From NCBI GenBank assembly GCA_035458585.1, contig DATHZN010000044.1, forward strand, positions 1 to 64,000: a stretch of 64,000 nt of DNA. The letters run 5' to 3'. Of the stretch, positions 41,901 through 51,467 are shown one piece after another. This stretch comes from Marinobacterium_E sp035458585 (GTDB lineage Bacteria > Pseudomonadota > Gammaproteobacteria > Pseudomonadales > Balneatricaceae). Both the position numbers and the translations under genes were made by a program. Each line of letters starts with the position of its first letter. Position 1 is the stretch's first letter. Below the pieces are notes generated by a model. The model was given only the letters and a program-made list of their open reading frames with translations, was not told the DNA's origin and did no database searches.

Positions 41901-44819
41901 ATGTCTGCCACCGCTGCGCATCCAAGTTTTGATCATCTGCGTTCACAAACGATCGCCTCACTCGATATCGAGGTGTCTGAGTACGAACACCGCGTAACCG
42001 GTGCCAAGCATTTTCATATTAGCAGCGACTACGACGAGAACGTTTTTTTGGTGGCACTGCGAACCATGCCTGAGGATTCATCGGGCGTTGCTCATATTCT
42101 GGAGCACACCGCACTTTGCGGTAGCGAGCGCTATCCTGTGCGCGACCCCTTCTTCATGATGACACGGCGCTCGCTTAACACCTTTATGAATGCTTTTACC
42201 AGCAGCGACTGGACGGCCTATCCCTTCGCGAGCCAGAACCAGAAAGATTTCTATAATTTGCTGGATGTGTATCTCGATGCTGTCTTTTTTCCGCGCCTCG
42301 ACCCACTCGACTTTGCTCAGGAAGGGCACCGTATCGAATTTGAAGAGGCAGACAATAGCGACTCTGCTCTTGTTTACAAAGGCGTTGTCTACAACGAGAT
42401 GAAAGGGGCAATGAGTGCCACCACCTCGGTTCTATGGCAGACATTAACCAAGTACCTCTTTCCGACGACTACCTATCACCACAACTCCGGTGGTGAACCG
42501 ATGCAGATTCCAGACCTGAGCTATGAGCAGTTGGTAGAGTTCCATCGTACTCACTACCATCCATCGAACGCTATATTCATGACTTTTGGTAACCAGCCGG
42601 TCAGTGAGTTGCAGTCGCGCTTCGATGCTCAGGCGCTGGGTCGATTCGAGCGCTCTGATATCGAATTGAGTGTGCCGGACGAGCAACGTTACTTTGCCCC
42701 CGTTGCGATTGAGGAGGCGTACCCGCTGGATGAAGAGAGTCTGGAAGGGAAGACACATCATGTGATGGGCTGGCTACTGCCACGTTCAATCGACCTCGAA
42801 GCGGAGCTTAAAGCTCAGCTGTTATCGCGGGTTCTTTTAGATAACTCCAGTTCGCCACTGCGCGCAGCGCTGGAGTCAACAGATCTGGGCGCAGCACCCT
42901 CACCCCTGTGTGGCATTGAAGACTCTAACCGTGAAATGAGCTTCATGTGTGGAATTGAAGGTAGTGACCCTGACAAGGCTCAAGCGTTCGAAACCCTGGT
43001 GCTTGAAACGCTTCAAAGTGTTGTTGAGAAGGGTGTAGATCAATCGATGGTGGCAGCACAACTGCACCAGCTTGAGTTGCAGCAGCGCGAGATCACTGGT
43101 GACCACTACCCCTTTGGTATGTCGCTCATTTTGGCATCGCTGTCGAATGCTATCCACCGGGGTGACGCGATCGCCAGTCTTAATATCGACGCGGTCCTTG
43201 AGCAGATGCGTCAGGATATTGAGGATCCAAACTATATTCCCGCGCTGGTGCAAGAGTGGCTTCTCGACAATGCCCACCGAGTTCGCCTGACACTGCGGCC
43301 CGATGCGCAGATGTCGGCGCGCAAAGATCAGGCAGTGGCAGATCGTCTGGCGGCGATAAAAGCAAGCTTGACCAGCGCGTCAAAACAGAAAGTAATTGAG
43401 CAGGCGCAGGCGCTTGAGGCTCGTCAGGCTCAGCAAGATGATCCGGATCTGCTGCCGAAGGTGACCTTGGCTGATGTTGCTCCTACTATCAGTTTCCCTT
43501 CTGGAGAACAGTTGAGTGATGTGCCAGAGATGCACTGGTATGAAGCAGGCACTAACGGTTTGGTTTATCAACAGATCATTGTCGATCTGCCTGAGTTGAG
43601 TGAGCGTGAGCAGTTTATTTTTCCGCTCTATACAAACTGTCTCTCCGAACTTGGCTCTGGCGGCCGCACTTACAAAGAGCATCAGGCGCTTGAGAGCGCT
43701 ATCACAGGTGGCGTGAGTGCCTATTTGAGCGCAAGAGGTCAGGTCGAAGACGCCTCTCACCTCCACAGCGTACTGATCTTGTCGGGTAAAGCACTTGCAC
43801 CCAACCAAGCGCCAATGTCAGCGCTGATGGTTGATATGCTTGTATCCCCAAGTTTTGACGAATTCTCCCGTATGCGCGAGCTGGTTGCACAGTCGCTCTC
43901 TCGTAAAGAGCAGAGTGTCTCGGCCCAGGGACACATGTTGGCGATGCAGGCGGCCAGTGCGGCGCTGGCAGCGGGCGCTTCGTTGTCGAATCACTCACGT
44001 GGACTGGAGTCAATCGCCCGGCTTCGTGAATTGAAAGCGGCGATCGCAGAGGACGCGGGAGTTGAGGCGTTTGCCGCTGAGCTGAAAGCGATCCACGCTA
44101 AGGTGATGCGTATGCCCAGAAAGGCGTTGATCGTCGGTGAGGAGGAGCATAAAGAGGGCTACAGAACGAGCCTGGCATCAGAGATGGTGCGACTCGGTAG
44201 TAGCGAATCATTATCCGGCTTCACCGGACAGCTCTACAACTCACCTGCGTCGCAAGTTTGGGTGGCCAACACACAGATAAGCTTCTGTGCCAAAGTATTC
44301 CCAACCGTGCCGGTTGGGCACGCTGACGCGGCACCGCTGACAGTACTCGGTGAGCTGTTGCGTAACGGTTTCCTGCATCGCGCAGTGCGTGAAAAGGGCG
44401 GAGCCTATGGCGGAGGGGCAAGCCAGGATTCGGGTGATGCGATTTTTCGCTTCTACTCGTACAGAGATCCGCGGACACTCGAAACACTACAAGACTTTGA
44501 TAACTCCTTGCAGTGGATCGCAGAGGGTGGCGCTAATGCAGCACAGTTGGAAGAGGCAATACTCGGCGTTGTGAGTTCTATCGACAAACCGGGCTCTCCT
44601 GCAGGCGAGGCCAAAGCAACCTATCTCAATAGCCTGTTCGGACGAACGCCGGAACAGCGTGAGGGGTTCCGCCGTGCTATTCTGCAGGTTAGTCTCGATG
44701 ACCTGCAGCGTGTGGTTGAGACCTACCTGAGTGATAGTAGTCGTGCGCGTGTGGCCATCGTGACTCATGCCAAGGCAGCCCAATCACTACCGCCTGAGTT
44801 CACACGCTTCAAGGTCTGA
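41901..44819 (+). CDS. M16C-family zinc metallopeptidase, presequence-protease-like
   Basis: A 972-residue pitrilysin-clan peptidase of the PreP type. The inverted zinc motif HxxEH is in GVAHILEHTALCGSERYPVRDPF near residue 65-90, with the distal Glu near 150 (YNEMKGAMS). M16C_assoc and inactive second halves follow, including GGAYGGGASQDSGDAIFRFYSYRDPR near 832. No signal peptide is seen, so it is likely cytosolic, degrading short peptides. Homologues are common in marine gammaproteobacteria. It lies just before a DMT transporter gene on the same strand. Confidence 0.92.
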   Translation: MSATAAHPSFDHLRSQTIASLDIEVSEYEHRVTGAKHFHISSDYDENVFLVALRTMPEDSSGVAHILEHTALCGSERYPVRDPFFMMTRRSLNTFMNAFTSSDWTAYPFASQNQKDFYNLLDVYLDAVFFPRLDPLDFAQEGHRIEFEEADNSDSALVYKGVVYNEMKGAMSATTSVLWQTLTKYLFPTTTYHHNSGGEPMQIPDLSYEQLVEFHRTHYHPSNAIFMTFGNQPVSELQSRFDAQALGRFERSDIELSVPDEQRYFAPVAIEEAYPLDEESLEGKTHHVMGWLLPRSIDLEAELKAQLLSRVLLDNSSSPLRAALESTDLGAAPSPLCGIEDSNREMSFMCGIEGSDPDKAQAFETLVLETLQSVVEKGVDQSMVAAQLHQLELQQREITGDHYPFGMSLILASLSNAIHRGDAIASLNIDAVLEQMRQDIEDPNYIPALVQEWLLDNAHRVRLTLRPDAQMSARKDQAVADRLAAIKASLTSASKQKVIEQAQALEARQAQQDDPDLLPKVTLADVAPTISFPSGEQLSDVPEMHWYEAGTNGLVYQQIIVDLPELSEREQFIFPLYTNCLSELGSGGRTYKEHQALESAITGGVSAYLSARGQVEDASHLHSVLILSGKALAPNQAPMSALMVDMLVSPSFDEFSRMRELVAQSLSRKEQSVSAQGHMLAMQAASAALAAGASLSNHSRGLESIARLRELKAAIAEDAGVEAFAAELKAIHAKVMRMPRKALIVGEEEHKEGYRTSLASEMVRLGSSESLSGFTGQLYNSPASQVWVANTQISFCAKVFPTVPVGHADAAPLTVLGELLRNGFLHRAVREKGGAYGGGASQDSGDAIFRFYSYRDPRTLETLQDFDNSLQWIAEGGANAAQLEEAILGVVSSIDKPGSPAGEAKATYLNSLFGRTPEQREGFRRAILQVSLDDLQRVVETYLSDSSRARVAIVTHAKAAQSLPPEFTRFKV

Positions 44820-44824
44820 TTGGA

Positions 44825-45685
44825 TTGACTAACGCGCGAGTTGAACGCCCACTACTGGGCGTTTCGCTCATCATCATTGCCGAGGTCGTACTGGTATTCT
44901 CAGGGATACTCATTCGCGAGCTTGGCAGCGATATCAGTGTTCTGCAGCTCATATTCCTGCGCAACGCCATCGGTCTGGTCTACATGCTGCTGCTGGTGCG
45001 TCTCAGAGGCGGAATCAGTCTGCGTACTTCGCGCATACACCTGCACTTTCTACGGGCATCGGTAGGGGTTTCCGCCATGGCGTGTCTCTACTACGGCTGG
45101 ACGCACCTACCGCTGGGCACCGCTGCACTTCTCAAGCAGACCGCGCCGCTCTTTATGCCGATCTTGGGTCTCTGGCTGCTGCGTGAGTCGATTAATCCTG
45201 TGTTGCGCTGGAGTCTGCCTGTAGGTTTCTGCGGTATCGCACTGGTCCTGCAGCCGACTAACGCCGGCCTGCAACTGGCCGCAATAGTTGGTTTGGCAGG
45301 CGCGGTGCTGAGTGCTCTGGCAAAAATCTACATTCGAATGATGAAAGAGACCGAGCCCTCACGTCGAATTGTTTTCTACTTTGCGCTATTCGGCACTCTG
45401 ATCAGTGCACCCTTTGCCCTGCCTCAATGGACGCCTTTGAATGGCTGGCAGTGGTCTGGAGTGGCCGCGATAGGTGCGCTTTCGACCCTTGCACAATTGG
45501 CGATGACGCGTGCCTACCATAACGCCCCTGCCGGCTATTTAGGACCATTCACCTACAGTTCTGTCATCATCGCAACTCTGCTCGGCTGGTGGATATGGGA
45601 TGAGTCTCTGCGAATGATCACGCTGCTTGGTATGGCCTTTATCCTCGCGGGTGGTGTTATGACATTACGCGCCGGAGCCAAGTAG
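44825..45685 (+). CDS. DMT-superfamily (EamA) transporter
   Basis: A 286-residue inner-membrane permease with ten predicted helices in two EamA repeats (about 10-140 and 150-283). The first repeat has QLIFLRNAIGLVYMLLL and ASVGVSAMACLYYGWTHLPLGTAALLKQTAPLFMPILGL. The second has LGPFTYSSVIIATLLGWWIWDE. It is likely an exporter of amino acids or other metabolites; the substrate cannot be read. The start appears to be TTG at 44825, only 5 bp after the peptidase stop, with AAGG in the peptidase end, so the two are coupled. Confidence 0.85.
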   Translation: MTNARVERPLLGVSLIIIAEVVLVFSGILIRELGSDISVLQLIFLRNAIGLVYMLLLVRLRGGISLRTSRIHLHFLRASVGVSAMACLYYGWTHLPLGTAALLKQTAPLFMPILGLWLLRESINPVLRWSLPVGFCGIALVLQPTNAGLQLAAIVGLAGAVLSALAKIYIRMMKETEPSRRIVFYFALFGTLISAPFALPQWTPLNGWQWSGVAAIGALSTLAQLAMTRAYHNAPAGYLGPFTYSSVIIATLLGWWIWDESLRMITLLGMAFILAGGVMTLRAGAK

Positions 45686-45790
45686 AGTCAGGTTGCAAAG
45701 ACTAGCCTCAAATTCTGCTCATCTATTGTTCATTATTTTTCACACTTAGACTTACAGATCTGCTGTAAAAGAATTTTTTCTTCTGTTACA

Positions 45791-45819
45791 TTGATCGGAT
45801 TCATTAAAAATAGTTATAA
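45791..45819 (+). promoter_or_regulatory. Probable pntAB promoter
   Basis: TTGATC (45791-45796) and TTATAA (45814-45819) with a 17-bp spacer lie 113 bp upstream of pntA, giving a leader of about 105 nt. It is the best -35/-10 pair in the 247-bp gap. Confidence 0.5.
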
Positions 45820-45932
45820 GCTTATTTGGCTTTTTCTGATATATGCAGCGAAAGTCTTAGGTTATAACGCGACCAGATTTGGCTTAACCGCGCGCAATGC
45901 CGCCGGTTATCCAACGATAAGAGGCAAGATCG

Positions 45933-47498
45933 ATGAGAATCGGTGTACCAAAAGAGAATGAAGAGGGCGAAAAGCGTGTCGCCCTTACGCCAGACGTCGC
46001 TGTAAAAATGCAACAGCTGGGGTTTACTCTCGCGATAGAGAGTGGAGCCGGCGCCGAAGCGAGTTACTCCGATGAGGAGTACGCGAAGGTCGGTGTAGAG
46101 ATCGTCAATGATCCGAAAGAGTTGTGGACAAGCTCAGATATTATTCTGAAGGTCCGTCCGCCAAATGCGCACCCTGAGCTGGGCATTAATAGCATTGAGC
46201 TGATGAAAAAAGATCAGACGATCATCAGCTTTCTCTATCCCGCAATGAACCCTGAGATGCTTCAGCAGATGGCCGAGCAGGGTATTAATGCGCTTGCAAT
46301 GGATTCCGTGCCGCGGATATCTCGGGCGCAAAAGATGGATGCGCTGTCGTCAATGGCGAACATCGCAGGTTATCGTGCCGTGGTTGAGGCGGCACAGCAC
46401 TTTGGTCGGTTCTTCACCGGTCAGATCACCGCTGCAGGTCGGATACAACCCGCGAAAGTGCTTGTTATAGGCGCCGGTGTGGCCGGTCTGGCTGCCATTG
46501 GTGCAGCCAAAGGTATGGGTGCAATTGTGCGCGCATTCGATACCCGTCCTGAGGTCAAAGAGCAGGTCGAGTCGATGGACGCAGAGTTCCTGATGCTCGA
46601 TTTTCCGGATGCTGAAGATGGCAGTGGTGCTGGTGGTTATGCCAAAACCATGAGTCCGGAGTTTATCAAAGCTGAGATGGATCTGTTCGCCGCTCAGGCA
46701 GCGGAGGTGGATATCATCATCACCACTGCACTGATACCGGGTAAGGAAGCCCCCGAACTGATTACGGAACGCATGGTGGCCAATATGAAGCCCGGTTCCG
46801 TTATCGTCGACCTTGCCGCTGAAGCGGGTGGTAACTGTAAACTTACCGAAGCGAACAAGGTCGTGAGCAAACATGGAGTCACGATCATAGGTTACACCAA
46901 CCTTCCAAGCCGTTTGGCGGCGCAAGCATCGCAGCTCTACTCAACCAACCTGCTGAATTTATTGACCGAACTCTGCCCCGAGAAGGGGGGCGAGATCGAT
47001 ATCAATATGGAGGATGAGGTGATTCGCGGTGCGACTGTGGTAAAACAGGGGAATATCACCTGGCCACCTCCGGCTCCGAGAATCTCTCTGGCACCCAAAG
47101 CAGATGTTGGCCTTAAGGCGAAACAGGCCCTTGAAAAGCCAGAAGCGAAACCGGCGCACCCGCTGGCCTTCCTTATTCCACTGCTGCTTGCGGGTGGCGC
47201 GTTGTTCGGTCTGGGCTCCGTAGCACCACCTGAATTCATCGGGCATCTGACGGTGTTTGTCTTGTCGTGCTTCATCGGTTACATGGTCATCTGGGGTGTC
47301 TCGCACTCTCTGCACACGCCGTTGATGTCGGTAACCAATGCTATCAGTTCGATCATCGTAATCGGTGCTGTGATACAGATTTCCAGCGATAACCTGGTTG
47401 TCTCGACCCTTGCGGGTTTGGCGGTTTTTATTACCAGTATCAATATCGTTGGTGGATTCGCGGTTACACAGCGCATGTTGCGCATGTTCCGTAAGTAA
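45933..47498 (+). CDS. pntA: NAD(P) transhydrogenase subunit alpha
   Basis: Proton-translocating transhydrogenase subunit with the NAD(H)-binding domain. It has 521 residues. MRIGVPKENEEGEKRVALTPDV starts the alanine-dehydrogenase-like domain I. VIGAGVAGLAAIGAAKGMGAIVRAFDTRPEVKEQ is the NAD site near 172. The C-terminus (400-521) carries four transmembrane helices. With PntB it uses the proton gradient to reduce NADP+ with NADH. It is 20 bp upstream of pntB; the fused single-chain layout of E. coli PntA is kept. Confidence 0.96.
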   Translation: MRIGVPKENEEGEKRVALTPDVAVKMQQLGFTLAIESGAGAEASYSDEEYAKVGVEIVNDPKELWTSSDIILKVRPPNAHPELGINSIELMKKDQTIISFLYPAMNPEMLQQMAEQGINALAMDSVPRISRAQKMDALSSMANIAGYRAVVEAAQHFGRFFTGQITAAGRIQPAKVLVIGAGVAGLAAIGAAKGMGAIVRAFDTRPEVKEQVESMDAEFLMLDFPDAEDGSGAGGYAKTMSPEFIKAEMDLFAAQAAEVDIIITTALIPGKEAPELITERMVANMKPGSVIVDLAAEAGGNCKLTEANKVVSKHGVTIIGYTNLPSRLAAQASQLYSTNLLNLLTELCPEKGGEIDINMEDEVIRGATVVKQGNITWPPPAPRISLAPKADVGLKAKQALEKPEAKPAHPLAFLIPLLLAGGALFGLGSVAPPEFIGHLTVFVLSCFIGYMVIWGVSHSLHTPLMSVTNAISSIIVIGAVIQISSDNLVVSTLAGLAVFITSINIVGGFAVTQRMLRMFRK

Positions 47499-47518
47499 GG
47501 GAGCTTAGGAGAATCATT

Positions 47519-48916
47519 ATGAATTCAGGAATCATCACAGCTTCCTACATCGCGGCCAGTGCCCTGTTTATCATGGCGCTCGGTGGCCTCGCTCACCAGG
47601 AGTCAGCACGTCGCGGCAACTTCTACGGCATGCTCGGTATGGGTATTGCCGTTGTAGTAACCATTATTGGATTCGTTGAGAACAACGAGTTTATGCTGGT
47701 TGGCGGTATTGTTGTCGGCGGTCTTATCGGTTACGTCCTCGCAAAACGAGTCGAGATGACTCAGATGCCCGAACTGGTGGCTATATTGCACAGCCTGGTA
47801 GGTCTTGCAGCAGTATTCGTAGGTTGGGCTAATGCGCTTGAACATGACACATCGATCGTCGGGATTGCGCTGTCTATCCACGCAGTTGAGACTTATTTGG
47901 GTATCCTGATTGGTGCTTTGACATTTTCTGGCTCAATCATGGCGTACCTAAAACTGAGTGGCAAAGTGGGCGGTAAGCCGCTGCAACTCCCTGGTCGGCA
48001 TCTGTTCAATATCGCGCTGGGCGTTATTGCGTTCTACTTCATGCTGCAGTACATGGATACAGCGGCAACAGGTGGAGTGCTGGAACTTACCATCATGACC
48101 ATTGTCGCTCTGATCTTCGGTATCCATATGGTTGCCGCAATTGGTGGTGCTGACATGCCAGTTGTTGTCTCCATGCTCAATAGCTATTCAGGCTGGGCGG
48201 CTGCGGCAATGGGCTTCATGCTCGGTAATGACCTCCTCATTGTTGTTGGTGCGTTGGTGGGATCAAGTGGTGCCATCCTCTCTTACATCATGTGTAAGGC
48301 GATGAACCGCAAGTTCCTTAACGTCATCTTCGGCGGCATTGGACAGAAGAAATCTACTGCTGGGGCTGCAGGTCCCGCAGGTAGCGCAGAGGACATTCGT
48401 TCGGTGGAGTCTGATGAAGCTGCAGATATGCTTCTGAATGCGAAAGAGGTAATGATCTTGCCGGGCTACGGTATGGCAGTTGCGCAGGCACAGCATACAG
48501 TGTTTGAAATCACCAAAAAGCTACGCGACAAAGGTATTAATGTGCGCTTCGGCATCCATCCAGTCGCTGGGCGTATGCCAGGTCACATGAACGTGCTGCT
48601 GGCTGAAGCCAAGGTGCCCTATGACATCGTCTACGAAATGGAGGAGATCAACGAAGATTTCCCCAACGTGGATGTATCAATTGTTATTGGTGCAAATGAC
48701 ATTGTCAATCCTGCCGCTCAGGAGGTTCCCGACAGTCCTATCGCGGGTATGCCCGTACTGGAGCCCTGGAACGGCAAGCAGACGATTGTTATGAAGCGCT
48801 CCATGGGTACTGGATATGCTGGTGTAGATAACCCACTGTTCTACAAAGAGAACACACGTATGCTCTTTGGGGATGCGAAAGAGCGCCTTGATCAGATACT
48901 TAAAGTAATCAGCTAG
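47519..48916 (+). CDS. pntB: NAD(P) transhydrogenase subunit beta
   Basis: A 465-residue partner of PntA. The N-terminal half holds eight to nine transmembrane helices. The C-terminal NADP(H) domain starts near 285 with ILPGYGMAVAQAQHTVFEITK, then RFGIHPVAGRMPGHMNVLLAEA, VIGANDIVNPAAQ and VMKRSMGTGYAGVDNPLFY. AGGAG precedes the ATG. The operon ends in an intrinsic terminator. Confidence 0.97.
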   Translation: MNSGIITASYIAASALFIMALGGLAHQESARRGNFYGMLGMGIAVVVTIIGFVENNEFMLVGGIVVGGLIGYVLAKRVEMTQMPELVAILHSLVGLAAVFVGWANALEHDTSIVGIALSIHAVETYLGILIGALTFSGSIMAYLKLSGKVGGKPLQLPGRHLFNIALGVIAFYFMLQYMDTAATGGVLELTIMTIVALIFGIHMVAAIGGADMPVVVSMLNSYSGWAAAAMGFMLGNDLLIVVGALVGSSGAILSYIMCKAMNRKFLNVIFGGIGQKKSTAGAAGPAGSAEDIRSVESDEAADMLLNAKEVMILPGYGMAVAQAQHTVFEITKKLRDKGINVRFGIHPVAGRMPGHMNVLLAEAKVPYDIVYEMEEINEDFPNVDVSIVIGANDIVNPAAQEVPDSPIAGMPVLEPWNGKQTIVMKRSMGTGYAGVDNPLFYKENTRMLFGDAKERLDQILKVIS

Positions 48917-48934
48917 ACCAATCGCCGTGTCAAC

Positions 48935-48967
48935 AAACCCCGCGTTCCATTGGACCCGGGGTTTTTT
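48935..48967 (+). terminator. Intrinsic terminator after pntB
   Basis: AAACCCCG (48935-48942) and CGGGGTTT (48957-48964) with a 14-nt loop, then TTT. The stem is flanked by A/T runs and may work in both directions, closing the convergent GGDEF/EAL gene as well. Confidence 0.85.
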
Positions 48968-48991
48968 CATTCACCCGTCAAGCCTGAGCGC

Positions 48992-51103
48992 TCAGGTGTT
49001 TGGAAAATGGCGACGCCCTGCAGTAAAAACAGACATCCGCTGCTCTGCTTTGTGGGATTCGAGCCACATCTCAAACGCTCTGGCGGGCATCGGCTTGCTG
49101 AGCAGATAGCCTTGCACACTATCGCAGCCAATCGCGTAGAGAGAGTCAGCAATCAAGGGTTTCTCAACCCCCTCTGCGATGGTGGCCAGTTTTAGCGATC
49201 GCGCCAGCAGTACGGTCGCTTGAACGACGGCGCGATTACCTTTATTGGTGAAGTAGTCTGCAATAAAGGACTGATCAATTTTGAGTTTCTGCACCGGTAG
49301 TTGTGACAGATAGGAGAGATTGGAGTAACCGGTGCCGAAATCATCAATTGCCAGTTTTATATCGCGTTGGCGCAGCCGCTCAAGCAGTACAATTAACTCG
49401 TCAGTGCGGTTCAGCAGGGTTGACTCGGTAAGCTCAATTTCCAGGTGTTGAGGTGGTAAGCCTGATTCGCTGAGGGCGTGGTCGATATCGGCCTCCACCG
49501 TGCCTGCATCAAAATGCTCAGCCGACAAATTGACTGCCAGAGTAAAGTCCTCCCATCCCTTTTCTAACCAGACCCTGCCCTGTCGACACACGTCGACCAG
49601 AATCCAGCGTGTCATCTGAACAATGAGGCCAGACTCTTCTGCGATAGGAATAAACTCGTTTGGAGGCACCAGACCACGCGTTGGATGGTTCCACCGAATC
49701 AAACTTTCGGCTCCTGTAACTCGCTTACTGCGAAGTTCCATCTGCGGCTGATAGTACATTTCGAACTCGTTGTTGATCAACGCTTGTCGCAGTTGCTCGC
49801 GCAGCCGCAGATTATTGTCACGTTTTGCGCGCATAGCCGGCTCGAATAGCGAGTAGTGGAACGCCTTATTTTTTTGTGCCTCACTCAGCGCGATTTGAGC
49901 TTCCTGGAGCAGAGTCTGTGCGTTGATTTGTCGACTGTCGGTGTAACTCGCACCGATAGAGATCTGCAGGCGGCGTGAAAAGTCCTCCAGTTCAAAGGGT
50001 GACTCGAAGAGCAGCAGGGTCGATTCGGCGATCTGTTGTAAAGTCTCTGACGATTGTACTTCGGACAGAAGAATGGCGAATTTGCCACCGGGCATGCGGA
50101 AAAGCTCATGCTCGCAAACCAGGCCAGATGCCAGTCTTTGACTCACCAAAACGAGAAGCTTATCGGCCAGTTGGTAGCCGAAAAGGTTGTTGAGTGATTT
50201 GAAGTCATCGACGCCTAGTTTAAGAACAGCGGGTTGGGTATTGGGCTGCTGGGTAAACATCTGATCTATGCGCAATATGCAGGCGTTGCGATCGGGGAGG
50301 CCGGTTATGCTGTCATGATAGGCTAGAAATTCGAGCCGCTGGCGTTGATCTCGCTCAACACTCAGATCTTCAAAGACGGCATGTATCACCGGTTCTGCAT
50401 TTACGCTGAGCAGCGTGGTAATCACTCTCAGCCAAACGGGGGACCGGTCAAGTCGCAGCGACTCCCACTCGAAGCGATGTGTGCCTTGTGTCATCGTTAC
50501 CGAGATAGCTTCACCAGCTAATCCTGCACTCGTTTGGCCCGAGGGTTGAGATGGAGGCGACAAATCTAATAGCGACAGACCCAGAAGATCTTGTGGGCGC
50601 TGCGCACCAAAAAGCGTTGCACAGGCTCGATTAGCGTCGGAGATCTTACCCCCGGTGATCAGCAGCGACGCGAGTGTAGTATCTTCAAAGAGTCTGCGAA
50701 AACGCTCTTCGCTTGCAACTAACCTCAGTGAGGATTGCTCACAGGCTCGCTTCAGGCGATTTGGCTCAGTTACATACAGCAGGGTAGTCGCTAGCGCACC
50801 TAATTGGTTGAGATGGATCGCCGCGTTAGCGGTTGGATAAGGACGGGTATCAGGCAGCAGCAGTTGGACAACAGGCGGAAAGTTGCTCTGGTGTGCCTCC
50901 AGCCAGTTATCAAGGCTGGATGCAGAGGCAGGCTCGCAATAGAGTAAGATGACATCGGCTGTTGGGGTATGTGCGACGATCTCAGGGTTGGATTCCCGCC
51001 AGTTGAAGGTCAAGCCGGCATCGCAGAGCGCTTGCCGAATTCGATCGGCTTGGTTGCTCCTCTCCTGAGTGCAGAAAAGAATTGTGATGGCTTCCTTGTC
51101 CAT
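48992..51103 (-). CDS. FimX-like c-di-GMP protein with degenerate GGDEF and EAL domain
   Basis: A 703-residue protein with the FimX order: N-terminal receiver-like region (about 1-120, lacking the usual phosphoacceptor run), PAS near 130-245, GGDEF-like domain, EAL domain. The cyclase site is degraded to GGKF (FRMPGGKFAIL, near 338), so cyclase activity is unlikely. The EAL motif reads ESL (GAESLIRWNHP, near 466). Glu of LEIELTES, DDFGTGYSN, KLKIDQSFI and IAEGVE are kept, so it may bind or hydrolyse c-di-GMP. The ATG at 51103 has GGAGA 5 nt upstream. FimX in Pseudomonas promotes type IV pilus assembly via PilZ. Confidence 0.88.
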   Translation of the reverse strand: MDKEAITILFCTQERSNQADRIRQALCDAGLTFNWRESNPEIVAHTPTADVILLYCEPASASSLDNWLEAHQSNFPPVVQLLLPDTRPYPTANAAIHLNQLGALATTLLYVTEPNRLKRACEQSSLRLVASEERFRRLFEDTTLASLLITGGKISDANRACATLFGAQRPQDLLGLSLLDLSPPSQPSGQTSAGLAGEAISVTMTQGTHRFEWESLRLDRSPVWLRVITTLLSVNAEPVIHAVFEDLSVERDQRQRLEFLAYHDSITGLPDRNACILRIDQMFTQQPNTQPAVLKLGVDDFKSLNNLFGYQLADKLLVLVSQRLASGLVCEHELFRMPGGKFAILLSEVQSSETLQQIAESTLLLFESPFELEDFSRRLQISIGASYTDSRQINAQTLLQEAQIALSEAQKNKAFHYSLFEPAMRAKRDNNLRLREQLRQALINNEFEMYYQPQMELRSKRVTGAESLIRWNHPTRGLVPPNEFIPIAEESGLIVQMTRWILVDVCRQGRVWLEKGWEDFTLAVNLSAEHFDAGTVEADIDHALSESGLPPQHLEIELTESTLLNRTDELIVLLERLRQRDIKLAIDDFGTGYSNLSYLSQLPVQKLKIDQSFIADYFTNKGNRAVVQATVLLARSLKLATIAEGVEKPLIADSLYAIGCDSVQGYLLSKPMPARAFEMWLESHKAEQRMSVFTAGRRHFPNT

Positions 51104-51467
51104 TCGCTCTCCGAGCATACTTTAGGTAATTTAAGCATAGTTCAGTATGGGGGCTGGCAGAGCTGAAAAGCCTGCCCAAGTGCTGTTTTGTGCGCCTGTA
51201 AACTCGATTATTTGAGGAAAATTGATCCCTCATTGTTACTCTTTTGTTGAAAGGGACACTCGGAGTGATTGATCACTCGCTACACTCGGGCTTGGTCTAG
51301 GTTATCAACAGAGATGGAGTGTCAGCGTGAATAATGTGCGAGGCAAGATGGGGCAACTAATGGCCACTGGTCTCCTTGCCGACGATCCCTCATGTTAAAA
51401 ATTTTTGTAGTGGTTTGATCAAACTCGCGATATACCTACGCACAGATCAAAGAAAGGAAGTCCCGCG
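51104..51467. other. Gene-free gap between FimX-like gene and M42-like peptidase
   Basis: This 364-bp gap separates divergent genes and must contain both promoters. It holds a 23-codon open frame (51327-51398) listed separately. No strong palindrome with a T-run is seen. An AT-rich patch at 51395-51412 precedes the peptidase gene. Confidence 0.35.
51327..51398 (+). CDS. Possible 23-residue leader peptide
   Basis: The frame opens with GTG at 51327 and ends TAA at 51396-51398, encoding 23 residues beginning NNVRGKMGQLMATGLL. A weak GGAG lies 8 nt before the GTG. It ends 69 bp upstream of the M42-like peptidase start. It resembles a leader peptide or a chance frame; there is no visible attenuator hairpin downstream. 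Confidence 0.15.
   Translation: MNNVRGKMGQLMATGLLADDPSC

Noticed and set aside
46350..46925. 191-codon minus-strand open frame inside pntA
   Set aside because: It is fully antisense to the conserved NAD-binding domain of pntA and encodes His/Thr-rich sequence without family resemblance.
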